From contig NZ_FNOH01000002.1 of the NCBI RefSeq assembly GCF_900106535.1, positions 186,001 to 250,000 on the forward strand: a stretch of 64,000 nucleotides of DNA. The letters are read 5' to 3'. The notes beneath the pieces are model-generated. The model did not search any database and was not told where the DNA came from. It saw only the letters and a program-made list of their open reading frames with translations. The translations under genes and the position numbers were made by a program. The DNA is from Myxococcus xanthus (GTDB lineage Bacteria; Myxococcota; Myxococcia; Myxococcales; Myxococcaceae). Positions 8,740 through 19,443 of this stretch are shown one piece after another (position 1 is the first letter of the stretch; every line of letters starts with the position of its first letter).

Positions 8740-9861
8740 CTACTTCGCGCCAGCGGCCTCCGCCGCATCCCGGAAGATGGCCACGACGGGCTTGCCGTCC
8801 TCGCCCACGTAGCCGCGGTACATGCCGGCGGAGTTGAAGGGCATGGCCACGTTGCCCTCGCGGTCCATCGCGATGACGCCGCCCTCGCCGCCGACCTTCA
8901 CCAGCACGTCGTTGATGACGACGTCGGCGGCCTCCGGCAACGGCACGTTCTGGTATTCCACGCGGGCGCAGATGTCGCGCGCCACGGTGTAGCGAATGAA
9001 GAACTCGCCATGGCCGGTGGCGGACACGGCGCAGCGCGCGTCCGCATACGTCCCCGCGCCGATGATGGGCGAGTCCCCCACGCGGCCGTAGCGCTTGTTC
9101 GTCATGCCTCCCGTGGACGTGGCCGCGGCGAGCGCGCCCGTCTGGTCCAGGGCCACGGCGCCCACGGTGCCGAACTTGTGGTCCCCGCTCACCGGGTCAT
9201 ACCCCGCCGGGAGCGCGGAGGATGGCTGCGGCTGCGAGCGCTCCTTCTCCAGCGCGCGCTGGAGGCCCTGCCACCGGTCCTCCGTGTAGAAGTACTTCGG
9301 GTCCACCAACTCCACACCCTGCGACTTCGCGAAGGCCTCCGCGCCCTCCCCCACCATCATCACGTGCGGCGACTGCTCCATGACGAGCCGCGCCAGCGAG
9401 ATGGGGTTCTTCACGTGCCGCAAGCCCGCCACGGCCCCCGCCTTGCGCGTCGTGCCATCCATGATGGCGGCATCCAGCTCGTTGACCCCGTCGTGCGTGA
9501 AGACGGCGCCCTTGCCCGCGTTGAAGTACGGAGAGTCCTCCAGGATGCGGACCGCGGCGCTCACTGCGTCCAGCGCGGAGCCACCACTGGCCAACACCGC
9601 GTGTCCCGCCTGGAGGGACTGGGTCAGCGCGGCGCGGACCTCCTCCTCGCGCTCTGGGGAGAGATTCTCCCGGGAGATGACACCCGCGCCGCCGTGGATG
9701 ACCAGCCCCCACTTCGGCTTGGGCGCGGGTGCATCACGCGAGGTGGGCTGCTCGCTGTCGGTGCGAGCAGCCCCAGTCTGGGTGGCACAGCCCACGGGAG
9801 AAAGCAGCATCACGGCACCCACGACGAAAGAACGGCGGAGGAGAACGGAAGCGGCGGACAT
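8740..9861 (-). CDS. Isoaspartyl peptidase / plant-type L-asparaginase, exported
   Basis: A 373-residue Ntn-hydrolase of the IaaA/asparaginase-2 family, which cleaves isoaspartyl dipeptides and asparagine. Family marks include Ile-His-Gly-Gly-Ala-Gly (about 55-60), Phe-Asn-Ala-Gly-Lys-Gly-Ala-Val (113-120), Glu-Leu-Asp-Ala-Ala-Ile-Met-Asp-Gly (128-136) and the autoprocessing site His-Lys-Phe-Gly-Thr-Val-Gly-Ala, where Thr232 should become the N-terminal nucleophile. The C-terminal subunit retains the Asp-Ala-Arg substrate-binding region. The first 25 residues form a signal peptide ending in Val-Gly-Cys, so export, probably as a lipoprotein, is likely although the lipobox is not ideal. The ATG complementary to 9859-9861 was chosen because GGAGGT lies 8 nt upstream; a longer frame has no support. 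Confidence 0.92.
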   Translation of the reverse strand: MSAASVLLRRSFVVGAVMLLSPVGCATQTGAARTDSEQPTSRDAPAPKPKWGLVIHGGAGVISRENLSPEREEEVRAALTQSLQAGHAVLASGGSALDAVSAAVRILEDSPYFNAGKGAVFTHDGVNELDAAIMDGTTRKAGAVAGLRHVKNPISLARLVMEQSPHVMMVGEGAEAFAKSQGVELVDPKYFYTEDRWQGLQRALEKERSQPQPSSALPAGYDPVSGDHKFGTVGAVALDQTGALAAATSTGGMTNKRYGRVGDSPIIGAGTYADARCAVSATGHGEFFIRYTVARDICARVEYQNVPLPEAADVVINDVLVKVGGEGGVIAMDREGNVAMPFNSAGMYRGYVGEDGKPVVAIFRDAAEAAGAK

Positions 9862-9981
9862 TCGAAGGACCTCCAGAGCGCTCCGTCGGTAGCACGCCCT
9901 CCGGGGAGGCACAACGCGGGGCCCAGCGGGAATGCACAGTGTCGAGACGACAAACCGTTCCGACACAGCGAGGTGTGCGCG

Positions 9982-10653
9982 ATGAAGAAGCTGAAAGGGT
10001 TGCGAGTGGCCGTGCTCGCGGCGGATGGCTTCGAACAGGTGGAACTGACAGCACCGGTGAAGAAACTGGAGCGTCAGGGCGCCGACGTGACGATTGTGTC
10101 CCCCCACAAGGGCCGCATCCGCGGGATGAACCTTCTCATTCCAGGGAAAAGGGTGAGCGTGGACGCGTCCCTGCGTGAGGTGAAGGCGGCGGACTTCGAC
10201 GCGGTCCTCCTCCCAGGAGGTTTCGTGAACCCGGACCTCCTCCGGCAAAGCGCGCTCGCGCTCGACTTCGTCCGCGACGCCGACGCGCTGGACATGCCCA
10301 TCGCCGTCATCTGCCATGGCCCCTGGGTGCTGATTTCGGCGGGACTCGTGGAGGGACGGGCGCTGGCCGCGTGGCCGGGCATCCGCGACGACGTGCGCAA
10401 CGCGGGTGGCCGCTGGGTGGACGAGCCGGTGATGCGCGATGGCAACTGGGTCTCCAGCCCGGGACCGCGACAGATGTTCGCGTTCATCAAGGGCATGGTG
10501 GAGCTCTTCGCGGAGAAGATGCCGGAGGTCTCTGCTCGTGCGCCGATGGTGCCCGTGCGCCAGGCAGCGCCTTCCCGGTGGCCGAAGCTGCTCGCGGGAA
10601 CGCTGGCCACCGCGGCGCTCGGATTGGGCGCGCGGCGGCTGGCCCTGCGCTGA
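9982..10653 (+). CDS. DJ-1/PfpI family protein
   Basis: A 223-residue protein of the DJ-1/PfpI (C56) superfamily. Its class I glutamine amidotransferase-like fold has Glu18 and the nucleophile elbow Val-Ile-Cys-His-Gly-Pro-Trp (Cys111, His112), matching the Cys-His-Gly-Pro-Trp motif of the PfpI/YhbO subgroup. Members act as chaperones, proteases or deglycases in stress tolerance; which applies here cannot be told. The family fold ends near residue 180, and the last 40 residues are an unusual extension that is Pro/Arg-rich, then hydrophobic (Leu-Ala-Gly-Thr-Leu-Ala-Thr-Ala-Ala), then basic, and might touch the membrane. GAGG at 9970-9973 supports the ATG at 9982. It is divergent from the peptidase gene. 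Confidence 0.9.
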   Translation: MKKLKGLRVAVLAADGFEQVELTAPVKKLERQGADVTIVSPHKGRIRGMNLLIPGKRVSVDASLREVKAADFDAVLLPGGFVNPDLLRQSALALDFVRDADALDMPIAVICHGPWVLISAGLVEGRALAAWPGIRDDVRNAGGRWVDEPVMRDGNWVSSPGPRQMFAFIKGMVELFAEKMPEVSARAPMVPVRQAAPSRWPKLLAGTLATAALGLGARRLALR

Positions 10654-10662
10654 GACGTCACC

Positions 10663-10692
10663 GGCCCTTGGCGAAGCAGCTCGCCGAGGGCC
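10663..10692. terminator. Strong bidirectional hairpin between PfpI and sufT genes
   Basis: A 12-bp stem with a single G-T wobble (arms 10663-10674 and 10681-10692) and a 6-nt loop lies between convergent stop codons. It is symmetric enough to act on both strands. Confidence 0.7.
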
Positions 10693-10704
10693 TTCGTCCC
10701 GCTG

Positions 10705-11247
10705 CTACATCCAACCAAGCTGGAGCCGCGCCACGTCCGACATCCGCTCCTGCCCCCAGGGTGGATCCCAGACGAGCTCCACGCGCGTCTCCGCCACCCC
10801 AGGCACCGAGCCCACCTTGGTGCGCACGTCCTCCACCAGCACCGGCCCCATGCCGCAGCCGGGCGCGGTGAGCGTCATCTGGATGTCCACCCGCTGCCCG
10901 CCTTCCGGCAGCGGCTCCGCCTTGCACGCGTACACCAGGCCCAACTCGACGATGTTCACCGGAATCTCCGGGTCGTACACCGTGCGCAGTTGCTCCCAGA
11001 CCTGCTCCTCGTTGAACTCGCTGAGGTCGCCGGCGGCCTTCTCCTTGGGGGCGTACTCCTCGCCCAGCGCGCCGCCGTCCTTCTCGTCGATGCGGAAGAG
11101 CTGACCGTAGGGGTCCTGCACCGTGATGTTGCCGCCGAGCGTCTGCGTCACCCGCAGCTCGGCGCCTTCGGGCAGCACCACCCGGTCCCCGCTGGGGATG
11201 ATTGTCGCGGACACGTCGCGCTCCAGCACCGCCATCATTCCTCGCAT
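10705..11247 (-). CDS. sufT: Fe-S cluster assembly/maturation factor SufT
   Basis: A 180-residue protein with a C-terminal MIP18/DUF59 domain: Tyr-Asp-Pro-Glu-Ile-Pro-Val-Asn-Ile-Val-Glu-Leu-Gly-Leu-Val-Tyr, and Leu-Thr-Ala-Pro-Gly-Cys-Gly-Met-Gly-Pro with the conserved Cys. The N-terminal about 70 residues (Val-Leu-Pro-Glu-Gly near the start) are the extension typical of SufT as opposed to plain DUF59 proteins. SufT helps deliver or mature Fe-S clusters for target proteins. It is the last gene of the suf operon, 14 bp after sufU. The ATG complementary to 11245-11247 was preferred because GGAGG lies 5 nt upstream. A longer frame would run into sufU and lacks support. Confidence 0.88.
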   Translation of the reverse strand: MRGMMAVLERDVSATIIPSGDRVVLPEGAELRVTQTLGGNITVQDPYGQLFRIDEKDGGALGEEYAPKEKAAGDLSEFNEEQVWEQLRTVYDPEIPVNIVELGLVYACKAEPLPEGGQRVDIQMTLTAPGCGMGPVLVEDVRTKVGSVPGVAETRVELVWDPPWGQERMSDVARLQLGWM

Positions 11248-11261
11248 GTGGCCCTCCACCC

Positions 11262-11716
11262 CTACTCCGTGGACACGGCCTCGCCGCGTCCCTCCAATGC
11301 CGCGCGCAGCGTGTGCCAGGCCAGGCTGGCGCACTTCACCCGCGCGGGAAACTCACTGACGCCGGACAGCACCGCCAGCTTGCCCAGCGCGTCCACGTCC
11401 ACCGACTCCGGACCTTCCGTCACCAGCTTGTGGACGCGCTCGAAGAGGTCCTCCGCCTCCGCGCGCGTCCGGTCCTTCACCGCCCCCGTCATCAACGACG
11501 CGGACGCCTTGGAGATGGCGCAGCCCTGGCCCTGGAAGGCCACGTCCTTGATGACGCCGCCCTCCACCTTCAGCGTCACCACCAACTGGTCACCGCACAG
11601 CGGGTTGTGGCCCGCCGCCTCCGCGGTGGCGCCCTCCACCACGCGGTAGTTGCGCGGCCGCTTGGAGTGCTCCAGCACGACCTCTTGATAGAGGTCCTTC
11701 AAGTCATCCGACGCAC

Positions 11717-11720
<4 letters not shown>
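11262..11720 (-). CDS. sufU: SufU Fe-S assembly / sulfur acceptor protein
   Basis: A 152-residue IscU-fold protein of the SufU type. The zinc/cluster ligands are in place: Pro-Leu-Cys-Gly-Asp (Cys42, Asp44), Gly-Gln-Gly-Cys-Ala-Ile-Ser (Cys67) and Arg-Val-Lys-Cys-Ala-Ser-Leu (Cys130). The stretch between Cys67 and Cys130 is longer than in IscU, as expected for SufU. In Gram-positive models SufU takes persulfide sulfur from SufS, and the adjacent sufS fits that. Its ATG overlaps the sufS stop by 4 nt, so translation is probably coupled. Confidence 0.93.
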
Positions 11721-12936
<1,216 letters not shown>

Positions 12937-12940
<4 letters not shown>

Positions 12941-14277
12941 GCCGTCACCTCGCGCTGCGCCGCGCCTGGCAGCTTCAAGGCCAGGAGCGCTTCGATGTTC
13001 GCGCGCACAGGGCCGGCGGGCACCGCCTCCACCACCTCGCGAGCGAAGGCGTAGGTGAGCAGCCGCTCCGCCTCTGCCTGGGGCACGCCGCGCGAGCGCA
13101 GGTAGAACAGCGCCTGCGCGTCCAGCCGCCCCACCGCCGCGCCGTGCGCGCACTTCACGTCGTCCGCGAAGATTTCCAACTGAGGCCGTGCATCCGCCTG
13201 CGCCGACTCCGACAGCAGCAGGTTGCGGTTCTGCTGCCGCGAGTCCGTGCGCTGCGCGTCCTGCCGCACGCGGATGAGCCCGTGGAAGGTGCCGCGTGAG
13301 TGACCATCCAGCACGCCCTTGTACAGTTCGCGGCTGGTGCACCGGGGCACCGCGTGGTCCAGCGCCGTGCGGTTGTCCAGGTGCTGCGCGCCCTGCCCCA
13401 CGTACAGGCCATTCAATGTCGCGTCGCCACCCTCGCCCGCGAAGGCCGCGTGGACCTCGTTGCGCGCCATGGCCCCACCGAAGGCGAAGGCATGCGAGGC
13501 GAAGCGGCTGTCCCGCCCCTGCCGTGCATGGAGCGCGCCCACGTGCAGCGCCGCGTCCGCCTCCACCTGGAGCTTGTAGTGGTGGAGGCTGGCGTTGTCG
13601 CCCAGCGTCACCTCCGTCACCGCGTTGGTGAATGTCGCCGCCGAGCCCGCGGGGCCCGCGCTGGCATACGTCTCCACCAGCGTCGCTTCGCTGCTCTCCC
13701 CCGCCACCACGAGGATGCGCGGGCTGGACAGCACCGGCGCGTCGCCGCGCGTGAGGAACACCACCTGCACGGGCACCTCGCTCAGCGCGCCCGGTGCCAG
13801 CCGCAACAGCACGCCCTCTTCCAGCAGCGCCGCGTTGAGCGCGGTGAAGGCGTGCTCGTTCGCCAGGGCCCGCTGCCCCAGCACGGACTCCAGCAGCTCG
13901 CCGTCCTCACGCACCGCGTCCCGCAGCGGCTTCAGCGTCAGTCCGCGCGGCAGGCCCGCCACGGACGACAGCTCCGGCGCCAGCCGCCCATCCACGAACA
14001 CCAACCGGGGCCCCGGCAAGCCCAGCCGCTCCACCACCGCCGACAGGTGGGCGGTGTCCCGGGACACATCCGTCCGTGGAATGAACGTTCCTTCCGCGAT
14101 GGCCCCCAGCCGGGAGTACTTCCACGCCTCGTCACGCGTCGTGGGCAGGCCCTGCCGCTCGAAGTGGGCCAGGGCATCTGCGCGCAGGCGCTTGAGCCAC
14201 TGCGGCGCGGACGCCTGTTCGGGCGCCGCCTGGAAGCGCGTGGCCACATCCAGGTAGTGCGCCAGGGCCGTCGTCAT
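12937..14277 (-). CDS. sufD: SUF scaffold subunit SufD
   Basis: A 446-residue member of the SufB/SufD beta-helix family. It partners SufB and SufC in the SufBC2D Fe-S assembly complex. The N-terminus has the SufD-type helical segment with Asp-Glu-Ala-Trp-Lys-Tyr-Ser (about 49-55), and the C-terminal core has Asp-Val-Lys-Cys-Ala-His-Gly-Ala-Ala-Val-Gly, the hallmark of SufD, including the conserved Cys and His. It is more divergent than SufB, as usual. It overlaps sufC upstream and sufS downstream by 4 nt each, showing tight translational coupling. Confidence 0.94.
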
Positions 14278-15062
14278 CGCCGCGCCTCCGCCACCGGCGC
14301 CTTGGCCTTTCCACCGTCCAACCCCAGCCAGCCGTAGCCCTTCTCCTCCAGCTCCAGCGCCAGCTCGCGCCCACCGGAGCGGACGATGCGGCCCGCCGCG
14401 ATGACGTGCACCTTGTCCGGGACGATGTAGTCGAGCAGCCGCTGATAGTGCGTAATCAGCACCATGCCGCGCTCGGGCGAGCGCAGCGCGTTGACGCCAC
14501 CCGCCACCGTGCGCAGCGCGTCGATGTCCAGGCCGGAGTCCGTCTCGTCGAGGATGGCCAGCCGCGGCTCCAGCACCGCCATCTGGAAAATCTCGTTGCG
14601 CTTCTTCTCGCCGCCGGAGAAGCCCTCGTTCACCGAACGGTTCATGAAGGCCGCGTCGAGCTGCACCAGCTTCGACTTCTCCTTGGCCAGTTGGAGGAAG
14701 TCCATGGCGTCCAGCTCCTCCAGCCCCTTCGCGCGGCGCTGCGCGTTGAGCGCGGTGCGCAGGAAGTGGATGTTGCCCACGCCCGGAATCTCCACCGGGT
14801 ACTGGAAGGCGAGGAACACGCCCGCGGCGGCGCGGGCCTCGGGCGACAGCTCCAGCAGCGGCTTGCCGTCGAACAGCACCTCGCCCTGCGTCACCTCGTA
14901 GCCGTCACGGCCCGCCAGCACGCTGGCCAGCGTGCTCTTCCCGGAGCCGTTGGGGCCCATGATGGCGTGGACCTCGCCGGGCGCGACCTCCAGGTCGATG
15001 CCCTTGAGGATGTCCTTGCCCGCCACGCGGGCGTGCAGGTTGCGAACAGTCAAAAGCGCCAT
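14274..15062 (-). CDS. sufC: SUF ABC ATPase SufC
   Basis: A 262-residue soluble ABC ATPase. Walker A is Gly-Pro-Asn-Gly-Ser-Gly-Lys-Ser (36-43). The signature region is Phe-Ser-Gly-Gly-Glu-Lys-Lys-Arg-Asn-Glu, the SufC form. Walker B is Ala-Ile-Leu-Asp-Glu-Thr-Asp-Ser-Gly-Leu-Asp, with the SufC-specific Glu-Thr-Asp-Ser. The H-loop histidine (Ile-Thr-His-Tyr-Gln-Arg-Leu-Leu) is present. It powers conformational change of the SufBC2D scaffold. The C-terminus extends about 12 residues beyond the core in an Ala/Lys/Arg-rich tail. It starts 2 nt after the sufB stop. Confidence 0.96.
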   Translation of the reverse strand: MALLTVRNLHARVAGKDILKGIDLEVAPGEVHAIMGPNGSGKSTLASVLAGRDGYEVTQGEVLFDGKPLLELSPEARAAAGVFLAFQYPVEIPGVGNIHFLRTALNAQRRAKGLEELDAMDFLQLAKEKSKLVQLDAAFMNRSVNEGFSGGEKKRNEIFQMAVLEPRLAILDETDSGLDIDALRTVAGGVNALRSPERGMVLITHYQRLLDYIVPDKVHVIAAGRIVRSGGRELALELEEKGYGWLGLDGGKAKAPVAEARR

Positions 15063-15064
15063 AC

Positions 15065-16497
<1,433 letters not shown>

Positions 16498-16501
<4 letters not shown>

Positions 16502-17016
16502 GAGCGGACTCCTGTCGCGGAAGCGGGAGGGGGGTGGCCAGCGGCCGGGGAAGGCGCCGGGCGAGAGGGTGTCCCCAGGCCCACGAGGCGCTCTGGCACG
16601 CGGGGCGCGGGGGCGATGAGGTCCGCCAGCGTCAGCCGCCCCAGGGCCTCCTGAATGGCGTCGTTGATGAGGCGCCAGTGGCCCCGCACCTGGCAGACGG
16701 ACTCCAGCTCACAGGGCGCACCCCCGGAGGTGTGGACGCCACACTCCGTGAGGGCGACCGGCCCTTCGAGCGCGGTGACCAGTTCGGCCAGCGGAAGCTC
16801 ATGGGCCGGGCGTGCCAGTCCGTAGCCGCCGTTGGCGCCACGGTGCGACACCACGAGCGCCGCCTGGAGCAGGCTCTTGAGCACCTTGCTGGCCGAGGGA
16901 AGTGGCACGCGCGTGCGCGCCGCCAGCTCACGGGTGGTGCGCGTGTCACCCTCCGCGCGAGCCAGCTCGGTCATCAGCACGATGCCGTAGTCGGTCATCT
17001 TGCTCATCCGGAGCAT
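16498..17016 (-). CDS. Rrf2-family Fe-S sensing repressor of the suf operon
   Basis: A 172-residue Rrf2 family regulator like SufR/IscR. The N-terminal winged helix runs from Met-Thr-Asp-Tyr-Gly to [10 protein letters not shown] (about 7-68), the standard Rrf2 DNA-binding wing. Three cysteines in the cluster loop (Cys92, Cys102, Cys108) can ligate an Fe-S cluster. The C-terminus adds about 40 Pro/Ala-rich residues. As first gene of the suf operon it probably represses its own promoter when cluster supply is sufficient; an IscR-like site lies upstream at 17089-17103. The start chosen is the ATG complementary to 17014-17016 (AGGAG about 12 nt upstream); the ATG complementary to 17005-17007 is equally possible. 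Confidence 0.88.
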
Positions 17017-17088
17017 GGGTGCGGGTGTCTCCTCTCTGGGTCCAGGCGCCGAAAAAACTCGGGCCACGGAGGACCTCATATGTAATCA

Positions 17089-17103
17089 GGACCGTTTCAG
17101 TCC
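17089..17103 (-). promoter_or_regulatory. Palindromic operator resembling an IscR type-1 site
   Basis: Read on the minus strand, this 15-bp site is GGACTGAAACGGTCC. Its core matches the E. coli IscR type-1 core GACTRWWWYAGTC with one mismatch (GGTC for AGTC), and the flanks make a GGAC/GTCC palindrome. Five bp downstream on the minus strand is TACATA (17084-17079), a possible -10 box, so a bound repressor would cover the promoter spacer. It lies about 73 bp upstream of the Rrf2 start. Binding is inferred, not shown. Confidence 0.5.
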
Positions 17104-17200
17104 ACATTGCAATTTGAATCCCTCCCTGAAGCGCCGCTGGTTGGAGGGCGGGGGGGAGAGGGATAGGGTGACACCACCGTCCCCCGGAGGAACCTTGCCG

Positions 17201-18385
17201 ATGCGCCGTCCCCTGATGCTGCTCGCGACCCTGGCCCTGGCCGTGGTGGCCTGCGAGAAGAAGAACGCGCCCGCCGCGCCCTCGCCGGAGGGGCAGGCGA
17301 CCGGGGTACCGGCCGCTCCGGTGGACTCGAACACGATTCTGCTGGGAGAGGTCGGCAGCCTCACGGGGAGCGAGGCGACCTTCGGGGTGTCCGCGCGCAA
17401 CGGCATCGAGCTGGCGCTGAACGAGGCCAACGAGGCGGGCGGCGTGAAGGGCAAGAAGCTCCAGGTGCGCGTCTACGACAGCCAGGGCCGGCCAGAGGAA
17501 GGCGCCCAGGCCGTGACGCGGCTCATCACCCAGGACAAGGTGGTGGCGATTCTCGGCGAGGCGGCCTCGTCGGTGTCCATGGCCATGGCGGAGAAGGCGC
17601 AGGCGGGCAAGGTGCCCATGGTGACGCCCACGTCCACCGCGCCGGAAGTGACGCAGAAGGGCGACTACATCTTCCGCGTCTGCTTCATCGACCCCTTCCA
17701 GGGGCTCGCCATGGCGAAGTTCGCGCGGGAGAACCTGCAGCTGTCCCGCGTCGCGGTCCTGCGCGACAACAAGAGCGCGTTCTCCATGGGCCTGGCGGAC
17801 GTGTTCACCGCCAGGTTCAAGGAGTTCGGCGGCGAGGTGCCGGGCGACGAGAGCTACTCCAAGGGCGACACGGACTTCCGCGCGCAACTGACGTCCCTCA
17901 AGCGGCTGAAGCCGGACGCCGTCTTCGTCCCTGGCTACTACACGGACGTGGGCATCATCGCGCGGCAGGCGCGTGAAATCGGGCTCAAGGTGCCGCTGCT
18001 CGGCGGCGACGGCTGGGACTCCGACAAGCTGTACGAGCTGGGCGGCTCCGCGCTGGAGGGCAGCTACTTCGCGAACCACTACTCGCCGGACAACCCGGAC
18101 CCGGTGCTCCAGAGGTTCCTGGCCCGCTACAAGGCCACCTACGGCGGCGTGCCGGACAGCGTGGCCGCGCTGGCGTACGACGCGGCGCGGGTGACCATCG
18201 ACGCCATGAAGCGCGCGCCGGACCTGAGCGGCCCTTCGCTGCGCGACGCGATTGCCGCGACGAAGGAGTTCCCGGGCGTGACGGGCAAAATCACCCTGGA
18301 CGCCAACCGCGACGCGGTGAAGGAGGCCGTGGTGCTCAAGGTCTCCGGCGGCAAGGCGGAGTTCGTCACCACGGTGACGCCGTAA
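17201..18385 (+). CDS. Branched-chain amino acid-type ABC substrate-binding lipoprotein
   Basis: A 394-residue periplasmic binding protein of the LivJ/LivK family (type I fold, ANF-receptor/Peripla_BP_6). It has a lipoprotein signal (Ala-Val-Val-Ala-Cys, Cys18) and a Pro/Ala linker. The fold starts with Ile-Leu-Leu-Gly-Glu-Val-Gly-Ser-Leu-Thr-Gly (about 46-56), followed by Asn-Gly-Ile-Glu-Leu-Ala-Leu-Asn-Glu-Ala-Asn. It should capture branched-chain or related amino acids for an ABC importer, but no LivHMGF permease or ATPase gene is in this window. Ligand specificity cannot be read. The ATG at 17201 is preceded by GGAGG at 17186-17190. Its promoter region is shared with the divergent suf operon. 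Confidence 0.93.
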   Translation: MRRPLMLLATLALAVVACEKKNAPAAPSPEGQATGVPAAPVDSNTILLGEVGSLTGSEATFGVSARNGIELALNEANEAGGVKGKKLQVRVYDSQGRPEEGAQAVTRLITQDKVVAILGEAASSVSMAMAEKAQAGKVPMVTPTSTAPEVTQKGDYIFRVCFIDPFQGLAMAKFARENLQLSRVAVLRDNKSAFSMGLADVFTARFKEFGGEVPGDESYSKGDTDFRAQLTSLKRLKPDAVFVPGYYTDVGIIARQAREIGLKVPLLGGDGWDSDKLYELGGSALEGSYFANHYSPDNPDPVLQRFLARYKATYGGVPDSVAALAYDAARVTIDAMKRAPDLSGPSLRDAIAATKEFPGVTGKITLDANRDAVKEAVVLKVSGGKAEFVTTVTP

Positions 18386-18394
18386 CCGCGGCGC

Positions 18395-18425
18395 CCAGGC
18401 CCCCGTGCCTCAGATGGGGGCCTGG
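18395..18425. terminator. Bidirectional hairpin between binding-protein and pilin genes
   Basis: A perfect 10-bp stem CCAGGCCCCC/GGGGGCCTGG (18395-18404 and 18416-18425) with an 11-nt loop sits just after the plus-strand stop. It overlaps the last codons of the minus-strand pilin gene, so it may end transcription from both sides. Confidence 0.65.
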
Positions 18426-18589
18426 ATGACGTAGTAGATGGAGTTGAAGTAGCGGTGCAGCGCGTTGAGCAACTGCACCAGGAAGGGCCACCCCATCGTG
18501 CTGAAGCCCAGCAGGGCCGCGGTGACGATGGCGTACTCCACCATGGACTGGCCGCGGGCGGACCGCGACGGACGCAGGGACTTCCTCAT
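18410..18589 (-). CDS. Flp-type pilin (59 aa)
   Basis: A 59-residue protein with the class IVb (Flp) prepilin pattern: a basic leader, then Ala-Arg-Gly followed by Gln-Ser-Met-Val-Glu-Tyr-Ala. The Gly would be the -1 residue of prepilin peptidase cleavage, and Glu sits at +5 as in true pilins. A hydrophobic helix follows (Ile-Val-Thr-Ala-Ala-Leu-Leu-Gly), then a short aromatic tail ending Ile-Gln-Ala-Pro-Ile. Its ATG overlaps the preceding gene stop by 4 nt (ATGA), so it is the last gene of the five-gene TadE/G-like operon. It is short and easily missed by automated gene calling. The family assignment rests on pattern and context. Confidence 0.8.
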   Translation of the reverse strand: MRKSLRPSRSARGQSMVEYAIVTAALLGFSTMGWPFLVQLLNALHRYFNSIYYVIQAPI

Positions 18590-19443
18590 GGGGCAACGCT
18601 CCGGCGTAGCAGCGTGAGCTGGACCTCGACTCCCGGGCCCGGCGAGAGGTCGCGCAGCACCGCGCGGCCGCTCACGGACTCCTTGAGCACTTCGAAGGCG
18701 ATGCCGTTCGGCGCCACCGGTGCGAGCGTTCCCACCTGCCAGCCGCGCTCACGGAAGAGGGCACCGTAGCGCCGTGCCGCCGCATCCGGCGAGTCCGCCT
18801 GGAGCTGGCCCGTCACCACGTGGTGCGAGGCGCCCTCCAGATTGAAGTTCACGGTGCGCGTCTCCGCGAGCTCGCCGGGCACGGGAAGCCAGGCGGGCAC
18901 GGCCGCCGCCCGCGCCAGCATGGAGCCCACCTGGCCGGCGGAGACGAACACCAGCGTCTCCCCCCCTTGCGCCAGTGTGGACACCAGCCGCACCTCTTCC
19001 GTGGCGGGGCTCCAGTAGCCCACGTAGCCGCCCTTCTCTCCGTGGCGTTGGTGCAGCACCGGCAGCCCCTTGGCGAGCAGCGCCTGTGTGTAGTGCTCCA
19101 GGACCTTCGCGGGCGCGTCTTGCGTGGAGAACCACGCCACCGCCATGGGCGCCCCAGGCCCCAGGTAGTCGGCTGCGAGCGGTTCGGGACGGGTGGCGTT
19201 GGGGTACGGCGGGAAGTGGACCAGTGCCCGCTGGAGGATGGCCTCCTCCGCGGGCGTGCGCACCCACCCGCGGGAGGATGTCTCCACCTCGGTGCCCAGC
19301 TCCGGCGGGCTCCATTCCTGATGGCTGTCGCTGCCCCGGTAGACAGCGTGCTCCCATGAGAAGCCGATGAGACCGCCCACCACCGCCACGGAGAAGAGCA
19401 GCGCGGGAATCCGGACGACGGGGCGCGAGGCGGCAACGGGCAT
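18586..19443 (-). CDS. Membrane-anchored protein of the Tad-like operon, function unknown
   Basis: A 285-residue protein with one N-terminal membrane segment (about residues 9-27) and no lipobox, so the rest is probably outside the cytoplasm. It appears to contain two similar alpha/beta units of about 90 residues. Each has a Tyr/His-Tyr...Gly-Leu/Trp segment followed by a strand resembling quality-of-fit domains that handle small differences (for example Ala-Lys-Val-Leu-Glu-His-Tyr-Thr-Gln and Ala-Ala-Arg-Arg-Tyr-Gly-Ala-Leu-Phe-Arg-Glu-Arg-Gly-Trp). This internal similarity was judged by eye only. No family is recognised. The start shares one base with the upstream stop (TGATG), and its own stop overlaps the pilin start, so it belongs to the same operon. 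Confidence 0.75.
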   Translation of the reverse strand: MPVAASRPVVRIPALLFSVAVVGGLIGFSWEHAVYRGSDSHQEWSPPELGTEVETSSRGWVRTPAEEAILQRALVHFPPYPNATRPEPLAADYLGPGAPMAVAWFSTQDAPAKVLEHYTQALLAKGLPVLHQRHGEKGGYVGYWSPATEEVRLVSTLAQGGETLVFVSAGQVGSMLARAAAVPAWLPVPGELAETRTVNFNLEGASHHVVTGQLQADSPDAAARRYGALFRERGWQVGTLAPVAPNGIAFEVLKESVSGRAVLRDLSPGPGVEVQLTLLRRSVAP

